From Nocardiopsis listeri NBRC 13360 (GTDB taxonomy: Bacteria > Actinomycetota > Actinomycetes > Streptosporangiales > Streptosporangiaceae), in contig NZ_BCSH01000001.1 in assembly GCF_001570765.1 (NCBI RefSeq), positions 1-64,000 on the forward strand: 64,000 nt of DNA. Reading direction: 5' to 3'. Positions 42,735 through 54,000 of the stretch are shown here, piece after piece. The notes beneath the pieces are model-generated. The model did no database searches. It was not told the origin of the DNA and worked only from the letters and a program-made list of their open reading frames with translations. Position 1 is the first letter of the stretch. The number at the start of each line of letters is the position of its first letter. The position numbers were made by a program, and so were the translations under genes.

Positions 42735-43000
42735 CCACTCTGCGGACGGCTCGAAACCACGGGTGGGGAACGTGTGGTTGCAGTGTTGATCGAGCCGTGT
42801 GCGGCTTGATTATCCCTGTGGTCGATTTCCGGAGAGTTCATCGGTTCCGGCCGCGGGGTCTCGTGCCTGTCGGACCCACCCCGAACTGCGCCTCAAGGGC
42901 AGTGCGCGTGCACCTTCACGAGACTTTCAAGCCGAGCCGTGACTCTCCTCGGGCCAGGACCCGCCCGGGTGAGGACGTCGAGTTCGACCGGAGGAACGCG

Positions 43001-46000
43001 ATGACCAGGGACCCTCGAAGCGGTGCGGCCCCCCGCTCACCCATCGCGGTGGTGGGGTTGGCCTGCCGCCTGCCAGGTGCCTCGACACCGGACGCCTTCT
43101 GGCGGTTGTTGTGCGAGGGGCGGGAGTCCATCTCACCGCCGCCCGAACGTCTCGGTCGGGCCTCCGCCGAAAGAGACCACCGCTGGGGCGGTTACCTGGA
43201 CCGCGCCGAGGACTTCGACGCGGCCTTCTTCGGTGTCTCCCCGCGTGAGGCCGTGGCCATGGACCCCCAGCAGCGGCTGATGCTCGAACTGAGCTGGGAG
43301 GCCATCGAGAATGCGCGTACCGCGCCCGACGCCCTGCACGGCACCAGGACCGGGGTCTTCACCGGTGCGATCTCCTCGGACTACTCCCTCCTGCTCCGGG
43401 ACGAGCCCGCCTCGCATCACAGCCTGACCGGTGGTCAGCGCGGCATGATCGCCAACCGCGTCTCCTACACGCTCGGACTGCGCGGGCCCAGCATGACCGT
43501 GGACAGCGGGCAGTCCTCCTCGCTGGTCAGCGTGCACACGGCGATGGAGAGCCTGCGCAGCGGCGAGTGCGACATCGCGCTGGCCGGCGGCGTCAACCTC
43601 ATCCTGCTGCCCGGAAGCACCGATGACGTGGAGTTGTTCGGCGGTCTGTCGCCGGACGCCCACTGCTACACCTTCGACTCGCGCGCCAACGGCTACGTCC
43701 GAGGCGAGGGCGGGGCCGTGGTCGTCCTCAAACCGCTCGATCGCGCGCTGGCGGATGGCGACCACGTCCACGCCGTTCTGTCCGGTGGAGCGGTCAACAA
43801 CTCCGGCCCCACCTCCTACCTGGCCCGGCCCGAACCCGAAGGTCAGGTGGAGGTCCTGCGGGCCGCCCACCGCCGGGCCGGGATCGACCCCGCGCACGTG
43901 GGATACGTGGAGTTGCACGGCACGGGCACCCCTGCCGGCGACCCGGTGGAGGCCGCCGCGCTCGGTGAGGTCTTCACCAAGCGTTCCAGCGCCCTGCGAG
44001 TGGGTTCGGTCAAGACCAACGTGGGACACCTGGAGGGCGCCGCCGGAATCGTCGGCCTGATCAAGGTCGTGCTCAGTCTTTCCCACGGCCTGTTGCCGCC
44101 CACCCGGAACTTCGACGTGCCCAACCCGGGGATCGACCTGGAGGGTCTGGGGCTGGCCCCGCAGACCGTTCGGGAACCCTGGCCCACGGAGACCCCTCTG
44201 GCCGGGGTGTCCTCCTTCGGTATGGGCGGGACCAACTGTCACCTCGTCCTGGCCCCACCGCCTCGACGCACACCAGAGGCATCCGGTCAGGCGCCGGGGG
44301 AGGGCGCCCTCGACCCCGTGCCCTGGATCCTCTCGGCCCGCTCCGAGGAGGCCCTTCGCGCGCAGGCCTCGGTCCTGCACTCCTTCGTGTCCAAACGGCC
44401 CGGTCTGCGCCCCGAGGACGTGGGTTTCTCACTGGCGACCACCCGCACGGTCATGGAGCACCGCGCGGTCATCCTCGCCCCGGGCGGAAACGGAACACGT
44501 GACCTGGAGTCGATCCGCCCCTCCGGCGTTCCGGTGGGCGATCGCGATGGTCGCGGCCCCGTCCTGGTCTTCCCGGGACAAGGCGGCCAGTGGGCGGGCA
44601 TGGTCCGTCCGCTCCTGGACGGCGACGGCCGACTCGCCCGGACCTTCGGTCGGCGACTGCGTGAGTGCGAGAGGGCCCTGGACCCCTACGTCGACTGGTC
44701 CCTCACCCGCGTACTGCGCGGGGAGCCGGGGGCGCCCCGTTACGTCGGACCCGAAGCCCGTGTGGACGTGGTGCAGCCGGTCCTGTGGGCGGTCATGGTG
44801 GCGCTGGCCAGGGTCTGGGAGACCCTGGGCGTACGCCCCACCGCCGTGATCGGTCACTCCCAGGGCGAGATCGCCGCGGCCCACGTGGCGGGTGTGTTGA
44901 CCTTGGAGGACGCCGCCAAGGTGGTGGCGCTGCGCAGCCAGGCTCTGACCGCCCTCGGTGGCAGTGGGGCGATGGCCTCCCTCGGGCTCTCCCCGGAACA
45001 GGCCCGAGAGCTCATCGGCTCGCTGAACGACCTCCACCTGGCGGCGGTCAACGGACCCGAGTCCGTGGTGGTCTCGGGTGATCCCGCCTCGGTGCGCGCC
45101 GCAGTGGACCACTGCGTGGACGACGGTGTGCACGCTGCCCTGGTGGACGTCGACTACGCCTCGCACTCCGCGCACGTCGAGCGGGTTCGGGAGACCCTGC
45201 TCGAACAGTTGGACGGCATCACGCCGCGCCCGACCCGGATCCCGGTCCTGTCGACGCTGACCGGGAGCGAGCTACGCCAGGACGGGCCGGCCATGGACGG
45301 TCGGTACTGGTACCTGGGGTTGCGCAATCCGGTCCGCTTCGCCGACGCGGTGGCCGAGGCGGTGGCCGGCGGACACCGCACCTTCGTCGAGGTCGGCCCA
45401 CACCCCGTCCTGGCCCACGGGATCGAACGTGTGTTGGCCTCCGGTGAGACGCGCGGAGTGGTGCTGGAGACCCTGCGGCGCGACCACGGAGACGAGGCCC
45501 AGCTGCTGACCGCGGCGGCCCAGGCCTTCACCGCCGGGCTGGAGGTGAACTGGGGCAACCTCTTCAGGGGTTCGGGCGCGCACCGCGTCGACCTGCCGAC
45601 CTACCCCTTCCAACGCACCCGTTACTGGCCCGAGCTCACCCCGGTCGCACCGATGACCGTGGCGAGGGAGGGCGTGTCCGAACCGACCGACGCGCCGGTC
45701 ACCCTCGTGGGCGGAGGAGCTTCCGGGCTGGTGGCGTCCCTGAGCGCCCAGGTGTTGGAACTGGACGAGCTGGACCCCGCGGACGAACGGCGGGCCTTCC
45801 GCGACCTCGGATTCGACTCCATCATGCTGCTGGAACTGGCCGACCTCATCGAGGACGAGACCGGTGTCCGCCTGGAGGACTCCGTCCTCTTCGAACTCCC
45901 CACCCCGGCCGCGCTCGCCGGACACGTCGCCGAGGAACTGGGCGAGGAGCCGCCCGACCGGGAGCGGGAGAGGACCACGCCACGCCGTGCGGCACCCGCC

Positions 46001-49000
46001 GAGACCACGCCGGCGGCGGTGGCCGACGACGACCCGATCGCCATCACCGCGATGGCCTGTCGCCTGCCCGGCGGGGTGAGCTCCCCGGAACAGTTGTGGC
46101 GGTTGTTGGAGGAGGGGACCGACGCCATCGGAGCCTTCCCCGAGAACCGCGGCTGGGACCTGGACTCGCTCTACGACCCGGAACCCGGCACCCCCGGGCG
46201 CACCTACACGCGCAACGGCGGGTTCCTCTACGACGCCGACCTCTTCGACGCCGACTTCTTCGGTATCAGTCCTCGTGAGGCCGACGCGATGGACCCCCAA
46301 CAGCGGTTGCTGTTGGAGACCTCCTGGGAGGCGATCCACCGGGCCGGCCTGGACACCGAGGAACTACGCGGCCGGCAGGTGGGCGTGTTCGTCGGGGCGA
46401 TGCCCAGTGAGTACGGTGCGCGGCTGGCCGATCCGGCCGGTGACGCCGACGGCGGGTACCGGCTGACCGGAAGCACGCTGAGCGTGGCCTCCGGGCGTAT
46501 CGCCTACGTGCTCGGTCTCAACGGCCCCGCTTTGACCATCGACACCGCCTGCTCCGGTTCACTGGTGGCCCTGCACCAGGCCGCCGCCGCACTGCGCCGG
46601 GGCGAGTGCTCCATGGCGCTGGCCGGTGGTGCGACGGTCATGGCCACCCCCGGGATGTTCCTGGAGTTCTCCGCGCAGCGCGGCCTGTCCGCGGACGGAC
46701 GCTGCCGTGCCTTCGGCGCGGGCGCCGAGGGTACCGCGTGGGCGGAGGGGGCGGGCATGCTCCTGCTCGAACGAGCCTCGCAGGCGCGCCGCAACGGTCG
46801 CCCCGTATTGGCCTTGCTGCGCGGTAGCGCCGTCAACTCCGACGGGGCCTCCAACGGTTTGACGGCCCCCAACCCGGAGGCCCAGGAGAGGGTGATCCGT
46901 CAGGCCCTGTCCGTCGCCGGTCTCACCCCCGGTGAGGTCGACGCGGTCGAGGCGCACGGCACCGGGACCCGACTGGGCGACCCGATCGAGGCCCGTGCCC
47001 TGATGTCGGTCTACGGCCAGGAGCGGGAGCACGACCTGCTGCTCGGCTCCCTCAAGTCCAACATCGGCCACGCCCAGGCCGCGGCGGGGGTGGCGGGCGT
47101 GATCAAGACCGTGGAGGCGCTGCGCCACGGCCGCCTGCCACGGACACTGCACGTCGACGAACCCACGGACCGGGTCGAGTGGCGGGGCAGCGGTGTACGT
47201 CTGCTCTCCGAGGAGACCCCCTGGCCCGACACCGGACGGCCCCGGCGGGCCGCGGTGTCCTCCTTCGGGATCAGCGGCACCAACGCGCACGTGCTGTTGG
47301 AGGGAGTGGCCGACGAGGTCGCCCCGGTCACCGTGCCGGATGATCCCTTCCAGCGTTCCCGCCACTGGCTTTCGCCGAGTGAGCCCGAGGTCCGTACGGA
47401 GGAGGTGGTGACCCCGCTGTTGGACGACGGACTCGCCTTGGCCGACGGGGGCGCGGTGTTCCACGGACGGATCTCCGTCGCCCGGCAGCCCTGGGTCGCC
47501 GACCACCGGGTCCTGGGCCGGGTGATGGTGCCCGGCACCGCGATCGTGGACCTGGTCGCCCGAGCGGGAGCGCGCGTCGGCGCCGACGTCGTCGCGGATC
47601 TGGTGCTGGAGGCGCCCCTGACGTTGGGGCGTGAGGGGACGGCGGAGCTTCAGGTCCTCGTCGCCGCCAAGGACGGGCGAGGACACCGTGAGGTCAACGT
47701 GTACGCGCGAGGCGGGACCACCACGGACCTGCCCTGGATCCGTTACGCCTCCGGTGCCGTCACCGGTGCGCGGACCCCGGTGGACACCCCAGGGAACACG
47801 GAACGGGGCTCGACCGTCCCGCCTTCCTCCGACGCCGAACGGATCCCGGTCGACTACACGGACCTGAGCGCTCGGGGTTACGGATACGGCCCGGCGTTCC
47901 GCGGACTGAAGTCGGTGCGCGAATACGCGGACGAACTCTTCGTCGAGGTCGAACTGCCGGAGCGGGTCGCCACGGACGAGACCTTCCACGCGCTCCACCC
48001 GGCCCTGATGGACGCCGTCCTCCACGCGATGCTGCCGGGAGGCGGCGAAGAGGGCGACCACGGACCCGTGGTGCCCTTCGCCTGGAGCGACGTTCGGCTG
48101 AGCGCCGTCGAGGGAGAGGAGACGCCTCGCACGTTGAGGGCGCGGCTCTCCCCGTTGGGCGGGGATCGCTACCGGCTCCTGGCCACCGACACCGGCGGCG
48201 AAACGCTCTGGTCCGTCGAAGAACTGACCCTGAGGCCGCTGGGCCGGGACGCTCTGCCCGAACCGGAACCGGGCGAACTTCCCGAGCTGTACGAGCTCCA
48301 CTGGGAAAGGGCGGAACCTCCGCAACCCCGGGGCGAGGAGACAGGTACCCTTCCCGCCCTGGCGGACCTGGACCCCGAGGCGCCGGTGCCCGCGCTGGTC
48401 TGCGCGGAGCTGCCCGCATCCGTGGTCTACGCCGAGGGCGACACCCTGCCCGACGCGGTACGGCAGGGGCTGGATTCGGCCCTGGAGTCGGTCCGTGAGT
48501 GGCTGGCGGATGAGCGTACGGTCGACTCTCGTCTGGCCCTGATCACCTGGCGCGCGGTCGCCGTCGAGACCGGGGAACCGCTTCCCGGCCTCGCCGCCGG
48601 TCCGGTCTGGGGGCTCTTCCGTGCCGCACAGCGCGAACACCCCGGCCGCTTGGTGCTGTTGGACTCCGACGGTGCAGAGGAGTCCCACGCGGTCCTGCCC
48701 GCGGCGCTCGAACTCGACGAACCACAGATCGCCCTGCGTTCGGGCACCGTCCTGGTTCCACGTCTGCGGAAGTCCCAGGAAGCGGAGGAAGGAATCTTCA
48801 CCCCCTCCGGCCGACTGTGGCGCGCGGACACACGGAGCCCGGGTTCCCTGGAAGCGTTGGACGCGGTGCCCTCACCCGAAGGCGGGGCCGTCTTGGCCCC
48901 CTCGGCGGTTCGTCTCTCCGTACGGGCCGCCGGGGTGAACTTCCATGACGTCGTTACGGCTCTGGGTGTTGTGGACGACGGTGTCGGGATCGGGATCGAG

Positions 49001-51028
49001 GGCGCGGGAATCGTCTTGGAGACGGGTTCCGAGGTGACGGACCTGGCCCCCGGCGACCGTGTGGCGGGGATGTTCGACGGTGCCTTCGGTCCCTTCGCCG
49101 TGGCGGATCGGGCCCGTCTGGCACGCATGCCCAAGGGTTGGACCTTCGAGCAGGCGGCCTCGGTGCCGGTGGCCTTCCTGAGCGCCTACCACGGCCTGGT
49201 GGACCTGGCCGCGGTGCGCCCCGGTGAGAGCGTGCTCGTGCACGCGGCGGCCGGGGGCGTGGGTACCGCCGCCGTCCAGCTCGCCCAGCACATGGGTGCC
49301 AAGGTGTTCGGCACCGCCAGCCCGCACAAGTGGCCCGGGCTGGCCGCCTACGGCCTCCCGATGGAACGGCTGGCCTCCTCCCGCACACTGGAGTTCGAGG
49401 GCCGGTTGAGGGAGGCCAACGACGGCCGAGGCGTCGACGTGGTCCTCAACTCACTGTCCGGCGAGTTCGTGGACGCCTCGCTGCGCCTCCTGCGCTCGCC
49501 CGGCGACGGCGCGGGACCGGGTGGCCGGTTCGTGGAGATGGGCAAGACCGACATCCGTGACGCCGACGAGGTGGCCGCCGACCACCCGGGTCGTACCTAT
49601 GAGGCCTTCAGCCTGCCGGACGTGGATCCCGAACGGATCGGCCGGATGCTCGCGCGGGTGATGGAGCTGTTCGAGGAGGGGGCCCTGCGTCCCCTGCCCA
49701 CCACCGTGTACGAGGTCGGGGAGGTCCAGGAGGCCTTCCGCGCGCTCCAGCGTGGCGAGACCGTCGGCAAGGTGGTCCTCAAGATCCCCGTGCCCTTCCC
49801 CCAGGAGGGCACGACCCTGATCACCGGTGGTACCGGCGGGCTCGGCCACCGTCTGGCGCACCACCTGGTCACCGCATACGGCGTTCGGAACCTGTTGCTG
49901 CTCGGCCGTCGCGGCACGGACACCCCCGGACAGGCGGAGCGGACCGCCCGGTTGGAGGCGTTGGGCGCCGAGGTGGAGGTCGTCGCCTGTGACGCGGCCG
50001 ACCGCGAGGAACTGCGGAGTGTCCTGGCCGCGGTGCCGGGAGACCGTCCGCTGCGCGCGGTGGTCCACGCCGCGGGGACCCTCGACGACGCCACCGTCGC
50101 CTCCCTGACTCCGGAGCGACTGCGCACCGTCCTGCGTCCCAAGGTCGACGCCGCGTGGAACCTGCACGAACTCACCGACGACCTGTCGTCCTTCGTCCTG
50201 TTCTCCTCGGCGGTGGGCGTCCTGGGCAACCCGGGGCAGGCGAACTACGCGGCGGCCAACTCCTTCTGCGACGCGTTGGCACACCTGCGGCGCGGGGACG
50301 GCCTTCCCGCGGTTTCGCTGTCGTGGGGGCTGTGGGCCGGTGGTGGCGGTATGACCGGCCACCTGGAGGAGTCCGACCTGGCCGTACTCGGCCGGAGCGG
50401 TCTGTTGCCGATGCGACCCGACGCGGCGCTCGACCTGTTCGACACCGCGCTCTCCCGGAACCCGGTCCACGCGGTCCCCGCGTGGCTCACCCCGGCCACC
50501 GGTGTGAGCGTGTTCCGAGGGCTCCTGCCCGAACCCGGCGCGGAGCTCGCCGTGCCCGCCGCACCCACCGCCTCCGGTTCCACCGGTGGCGCGGGGGAGG
50601 TGGGGGATCCGGCCGCGCGTTTCGCCGCCATGGGCGAGGACGAGCGGTCCCGCGCCCTGCTGGAGGAGGTCCGCGCGCACACCGCCGTGGTCCTGGGGCA
50701 CCGGGCCGATTCGGCGACCAAGGTGGACCCCGACCGCCCCTTCACCGAACAGGGCACGGACTCGCTGACCAGCGTGGAGCTGCGCAACCGGCTCAGTAGC
50801 GCCGTCGGGGTGCGGATCCCGGCCACCGCCGTCTTCGACCACCCCACCCCCCGAGCGCTGGCACGGTTGCTCGACGGTCTCCTGGCCCGGGAACCCGAGG
50901 TCGCGACCGAGCGCGTCGGCAGGCACCGGACCGACACACCTCGCACGGAGGCCGGAAACGAGGACGACATCGACGAGATGGGTGTCGACGAACTGGTGGA
51001 CCTCGCCCTGCGGGGCCCGAGCGTTTGA
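43001..51028 (+). CDS. Type I PKS: loading KSQ-AT-ACP; module 1 KS-DH-ER-KR-ACP (no AT)
   Basis: The product is 2675 residues. Start ATG 43001 has GGAGG 6 bases upstream. Loading module: KS with the active cysteine replaced by Gln171 (TVDSGQSSS; about 14-425), AT (522-845) with Ser620 in GHSQGE and YASH at 719-722 (methylmalonyl type), ACP Ser940. Module 1: KS (1010-1430, Cys1184 in DTACSGS), then no AT; only the post-AT linker PFQRSRHWL remains near 1450. DH (1455-1720; His1502 in [10 protein letters not shown], Asp1671 in HPALMDA), ER (1945-2265; AAAGGVG; Val in place of the usual Tyr), B-type KR (2270-2450; LDD, Tyr2416), ACP (Ser2588) and an acidic docking tail follow. KSQ would decarboxylate methylmalonyl-ACP to propionyl. 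Module 1 would need an AT from elsewhere; the loading AT is the obvious candidate. Confidence 0.93.
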   Translation: MTRDPRSGAAPRSPIAVVGLACRLPGASTPDAFWRLLCEGRESISPPPERLGRASAERDHRWGGYLDRAEDFDAAFFGVSPREAVAMDPQQRLMLELSWEAIENARTAPDALHGTRTGVFTGAISSDYSLLLRDEPASHHSLTGGQRGMIANRVSYTLGLRGPSMTVDSGQSSSLVSVHTAMESLRSGECDIALAGGVNLILLPGSTDDVELFGGLSPDAHCYTFDSRANGYVRGEGGAVVVLKPLDRALADGDHVHAVLSGGAVNNSGPTSYLARPEPEGQVEVLRAAHRRAGIDPAHVGYVELHGTGTPAGDPVEAAALGEVFTKRSSALRVGSVKTNVGHLEGAAGIVGLIKVVLSLSHGLLPPTRNFDVPNPGIDLEGLGLAPQTVREPWPTETPLAGVSSFGMGGTNCHLVLAPPPRRTPEASGQAPGEGALDPVPWILSARSEEALRAQASVLHSFVSKRPGLRPEDVGFSLATTRTVMEHRAVILAPGGNGTRDLESIRPSGVPVGDRDGRGPVLVFPGQGGQWAGMVRPLLDGDGRLARTFGRRLRECERALDPYVDWSLTRVLRGEPGAPRYVGPEARVDVVQPVLWAVMVALARVWETLGVRPTAVIGHSQGEIAAAHVAGVLTLEDAAKVVALRSQALTALGGSGAMASLGLSPEQARELIGSLNDLHLAAVNGPESVVVSGDPASVRAAVDHCVDDGVHAALVDVDYASHSAHVERVRETLLEQLDGITPRPTRIPVLSTLTGSELRQDGPAMDGRYWYLGLRNPVRFADAVAEAVAGGHRTFVEVGPHPVLAHGIERVLASGETRGVVLETLRRDHGDEAQLLTAAAQAFTAGLEVNWGNLFRGSGAHRVDLPTYPFQRTRYWPELTPVAPMTVAREGVSEPTDAPVTLVGGGASGLVASLSAQVLELDELDPADERRAFRDLGFDSIMLLELADLIEDETGVRLEDSVLFELPTPAALAGHVAEELGEEPPDRERERTTPRRAAPAETTPAAVADDDPIAITAMACRLPGGVSSPEQLWRLLEEGTDAIGAFPENRGWDLDSLYDPEPGTPGRTYTRNGGFLYDADLFDADFFGISPREADAMDPQQRLLLETSWEAIHRAGLDTEELRGRQVGVFVGAMPSEYGARLADPAGDADGGYRLTGSTLSVASGRIAYVLGLNGPALTIDTACSGSLVALHQAAAALRRGECSMALAGGATVMATPGMFLEFSAQRGLSADGRCRAFGAGAEGTAWAEGAGMLLLERASQARRNGRPVLALLRGSAVNSDGASNGLTAPNPEAQERVIRQALSVAGLTPGEVDAVEAHGTGTRLGDPIEARALMSVYGQEREHDLLLGSLKSNIGHAQAAAGVAGVIKTVEALRHGRLPRTLHVDEPTDRVEWRGSGVRLLSEETPWPDTGRPRRAAVSSFGISGTNAHVLLEGVADEVAPVTVPDDPFQRSRHWLSPSEPEVRTEEVVTPLLDDGLALADGGAVFHGRISVARQPWVADHRVLGRVMVPGTAIVDLVARAGARVGADVVADLVLEAPLTLGREGTAELQVLVAAKDGRGHREVNVYARGGTTTDLPWIRYASGAVTGARTPVDTPGNTERGSTVPPSSDAERIPVDYTDLSARGYGYGPAFRGLKSVREYADELFVEVELPERVATDETFHALHPALMDAVLHAMLPGGGEEGDHGPVVPFAWSDVRLSAVEGEETPRTLRARLSPLGGDRYRLLATDTGGETLWSVEELTLRPLGRDALPEPEPGELPELYELHWERAEPPQPRGEETGTLPALADLDPEAPVPALVCAELPASVVYAEGDTLPDAVRQGLDSALESVREWLADERTVDSRLALITWRAVAVETGEPLPGLAAGPVWGLFRAAQREHPGRLVLLDSDGAEESHAVLPAALELDEPQIALRSGTVLVPRLRKSQEAEEGIFTPSGRLWRADTRSPGSLEALDAVPSPEGGAVLAPSAVRLSVRAAGVNFHDVVTALGVVDDGVGIGIEGAGIVLETGSEVTDLAPGDRVAGMFDGAFGPFAVADRARLARMPKGWTFEQAASVPVAFLSAYHGLVDLAAVRPGESVLVHAAAGGVGTAAVQLAQHMGAKVFGTASPHKWPGLAAYGLPMERLASSRTLEFEGRLREANDGRGVDVVLNSLSGEFVDASLRLLRSPGDGAGPGGRFVEMGKTDIRDADEVAADHPGRTYEAFSLPDVDPERIGRMLARVMELFEEGALRPLPTTVYEVGEVQEAFRALQRGETVGKVVLKIPVPFPQEGTTLITGGTGGLGHRLAHHLVTAYGVRNLLLLGRRGTDTPGQAERTARLEALGAEVEVVACDAADREELRSVLAAVPGDRPLRAVVHAAGTLDDATVASLTPERLRTVLRPKVDAAWNLHELTDDLSSFVLFSSAVGVLGNPGQANYAAANSFCDALAHLRRGDGLPAVSLSWGLWAGGGGMTGHLEESDLAVLGRSGLLPMRPDAALDLFDTALSRNPVHAVPAWLTPATGVSVFRGLLPEPGAELAVPAAPTASGSTGGAGEVGDPAARFAAMGEDERSRALLEEVRAHTAVVLGHRADSATKVDPDRPFTEQGTDSLTSVELRNRLSSAVGVRIPATAVFDHPTPRALARLLDGLLAREPEVATERVGRHRTDTPRTEAGNEDDIDEMGVDELVDLALRGPSV

Positions 51029-51041
51029 CGAGGAGCTTGAG

Positions 51042-54000
51042 TTGAGCAGCGAAAGCGAACGCCTGGTCGCGGCGCTCCGGAGCGCGATGAAGGAGAACTC
51101 CCGGCTCCGCGCCGAGTTGGAGAGCGACTCCGAACCCGAACCGATCGCGATCGTGGGTACGGGATGCCGACTGCCGGGCGGCGTGGACACCCCCGAACGG
51201 TTGTGGGAGATGGTCTCGGAGGGACGGGAGGCGGTCGGTCCCCTCCCCGACGACCGTGGATGGGATCTGACGGGACTCCTGGCCCATGGGGAGAACGGCC
51301 CACTCGTCGACATGGACCGGGGCTCCTTCCTACGGGACGTCTTCGACTTCGACCCGGCCTTCTTCGGTATCTCGCCCCGTGAGGCCGAGGCGATGGAGCC
51401 CCAACAGCGCCTCCTGCTCGAACTGGCCTGGGAGACGCTCGAACGGGCGGGGATCGCCCCGACCTCCCTGGCCGGCAGCGAGACCGGTGTCTACGTCGGA
51501 CTCGTCCAACAGGAGTACGGGCCGCCGGTGCACCGGCCCACGGCGGACGGCGTCACCCTGACCGGGGTGTCGTCGAGCGTCGCCTCCGGCCGCATCTCCT
51601 ACTGTCTGGGGCTGACCGGCCCCGCGCTGACGGTGGACACCGCCTGTTCCTCCTCGCTGGTCTCCATGCTCCTGGCCGTGCGCGCCCTTCGTGAGGGCGA
51701 GTGCTCACTGGCACTGGCCGGTGGCGCCACGGTCATGTCGACCCCCGCGACCCTCACCGAGTTCACCCGCCTGCGCGGGGTGGCCCCCGACGGACGCTGT
51801 AAGGCCTTCGGTCGGGACGCCGACGGAGCCGCCTTCTCGGAGGGGGCGGGGATGGTGGTGCTGGAACGCCTGTCCGACGCCCGAAGCAACGGCCACCGCG
51901 TCCTGGCGGTCGTCCGGGGCGGCGCGGTCAACCAGGACGGGGCATCCAACGGGCTCACCGCACCCAACGGACCCTCCCAGACCCGTGTGATCGGCCGGGC
52001 CCTCGTCGACGCCGGACTGACCCCCGCCGACGTCGACCTGGTGGAGGCACACGGCACCGGGACCACCCTGGGCGACCCCATCGAGGCCCAGGCGTTGATC
52101 GACGCCTACGGCCGGGGACGTTCCAAGGACCACCCCCTCTGGTTGGGTTCGCTCAAGTCCAACATCGGGCACCCGCAGGCCGCCGCCGGGGTGGCCGGGG
52201 TCGTCAAGACCGTCGAGGCCCTGCGTCGCGGGATCATGCCGCCCACCCTGCACGCGGACGAACCCAGCACCTACGTGGACTGGGACGAAGGAGTCCGGCT
52301 GCTCCAGGAGCCCCGCCCCTGGGTGGACACCGGTCGACCGCGCAGGGCCGCCGTCTCCTCGTTCGGGATGAGCGGAACCAACGCCCACCTGATCCTGGAA
52401 CAGGCTCCGGACGCCGGCCCACGGGACGTCCCCGCGCGGCCGGTCTCGGTGGCAGGGGCCGCCGCCTGGCCCCTGTCCGCGCGGACCCCCGAAGCGCTCA
52501 CCGCCCAGGCCTCGCGCCTGCGCGAACACGTCCAGGAGCGCCCCGACCTCCTTCCGTCCGATGTCGGACACGCCCTGGCCACCACACGCTCGGCCCTCGA
52601 ACACCGGGCCGTGGTCGTGGGACGCGACCGTGACGAACTCCTGACCGCGCTGACCTCCCTGGAGACGGGAACGCCGGGGGCCACCGTGGCCACCGGCCGG
52701 GCCCGCCCGGACCGCCGACCCGTACTGGTCTTCCCCGGCCAGGGCGGCCAGTGGGAGGGCATGGCCGTCGAACTTCTGGACGCCTCCGCCGAGTTCGCCC
52801 GGCACGTCGACGCCTGTGAACGGGCGCTGGAACCCCACGTCGGTTGGCGGCTCACCGACGTTCTTCGAGGTGTGCGGGGCGCGCCCGCCCTGGACCGCGT
52901 GGACGTGGTGCAGCCCGCGCTGTGGGCGGTCATGGTCTCCCTGGCCCGCCTGTGGATGGCGCACGGCCTGGTCCCGGCCGCCGTGGTCGGCCACTCGCAA
53001 GGGGAGGTCGCCGCCGCGCACATCGCGGGCGCCCTCGGCCTGGACGACGCCGCGAAGGTGGTGTCCCTGCGCAGCCGCGCCGTACTCGAACTCGCCGGCA
53101 CCGGGGCGATGGCCTCGGTGGCGAGCCCCGCCAAGGCCGTGCTCGACCGTCTCGGTCCCTGGACGGGACGTGTCCACGTGGCCACGGTCAACAGTCCTTC
53201 GAGCACCGTCATCGCGGGTGAACCCGACGCGGTGGCCCAGGTGGTCCAGGGGTGTGAGGACGAAGGCGTCCGGGCCAGGATGATCGCCGTCGACTACGCG
53301 TCCCACACACCGTTCGTGGACGTCCTACGCGATCGGATCCAGGGTGAACTGTCCGGGATCGTCGCGTCCCGACCGGAGATCCCCCTGTACTCCACCCTGA
53401 CCGGTGAACTCCTGGACGGGCGACCGTTGGACGCGGCCCACTGGTTCCAGGGCCTGCGCGAACCCGTGCGTTTCGCCGAGGCCACCGAGGCACTGATCAG
53501 CGCAGGACACGACGTGTTCGTCGAGGTCGGACCGCACCCGGTGCTCACCCCGGCCGTTCAGGAGACCGCGGAGGCCGTCGGGGCCGACGACGCGGTCGCC
53601 TTGGGGACCCTACGCCGTGACGAGGGCGGACCGGTCCGCTTCCTGACGGCCCTGGGACAGGCCCACGGCCACGGTGTCGACCTCGACTGGGCCCCACTGT
53701 TCGATGTGGACGCCACCCCGGTCGACCTGCCCACCTACGCCTTCCAAAGACAGCGATATTGGAGGCCGGGACCGGAGACGCAGACCGCGGGGTGTTCCCC
53801 CGAGGACGTCGTCGGCATCGTCGACGGCGGTCCCGCCGGCGACTGGACCTACCGAGAGGAGTGGGTGACCGTTCCGGCGCCCGCCACAGTGTCGGCGAAC
53901 CCACCGGCCACGGCCACCGACCGGGGCACCTGGCTGTTGGTCGGCTCCCGGAACGGGCCGGCGATCCAAGGCTGTGTCGCGGCCCTGGAGGCCGACGGTC

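Noticed and set aside
42797..43000. N-terminal extension of the first PKS gene
   Set aside because: The frame is open, but the sequence has no PKS similarity and ATG 43001 has GGAGG at ideal spacing.
46033..47340. Module 1 as part of a trans-AT type PKS
   Set aside because: All sequence motifs (KS, linkers, DH-ER-KR order, docking) are of the cis-AT type, and the remaining linker is a post-AT linker; a local AT loss is more likely.
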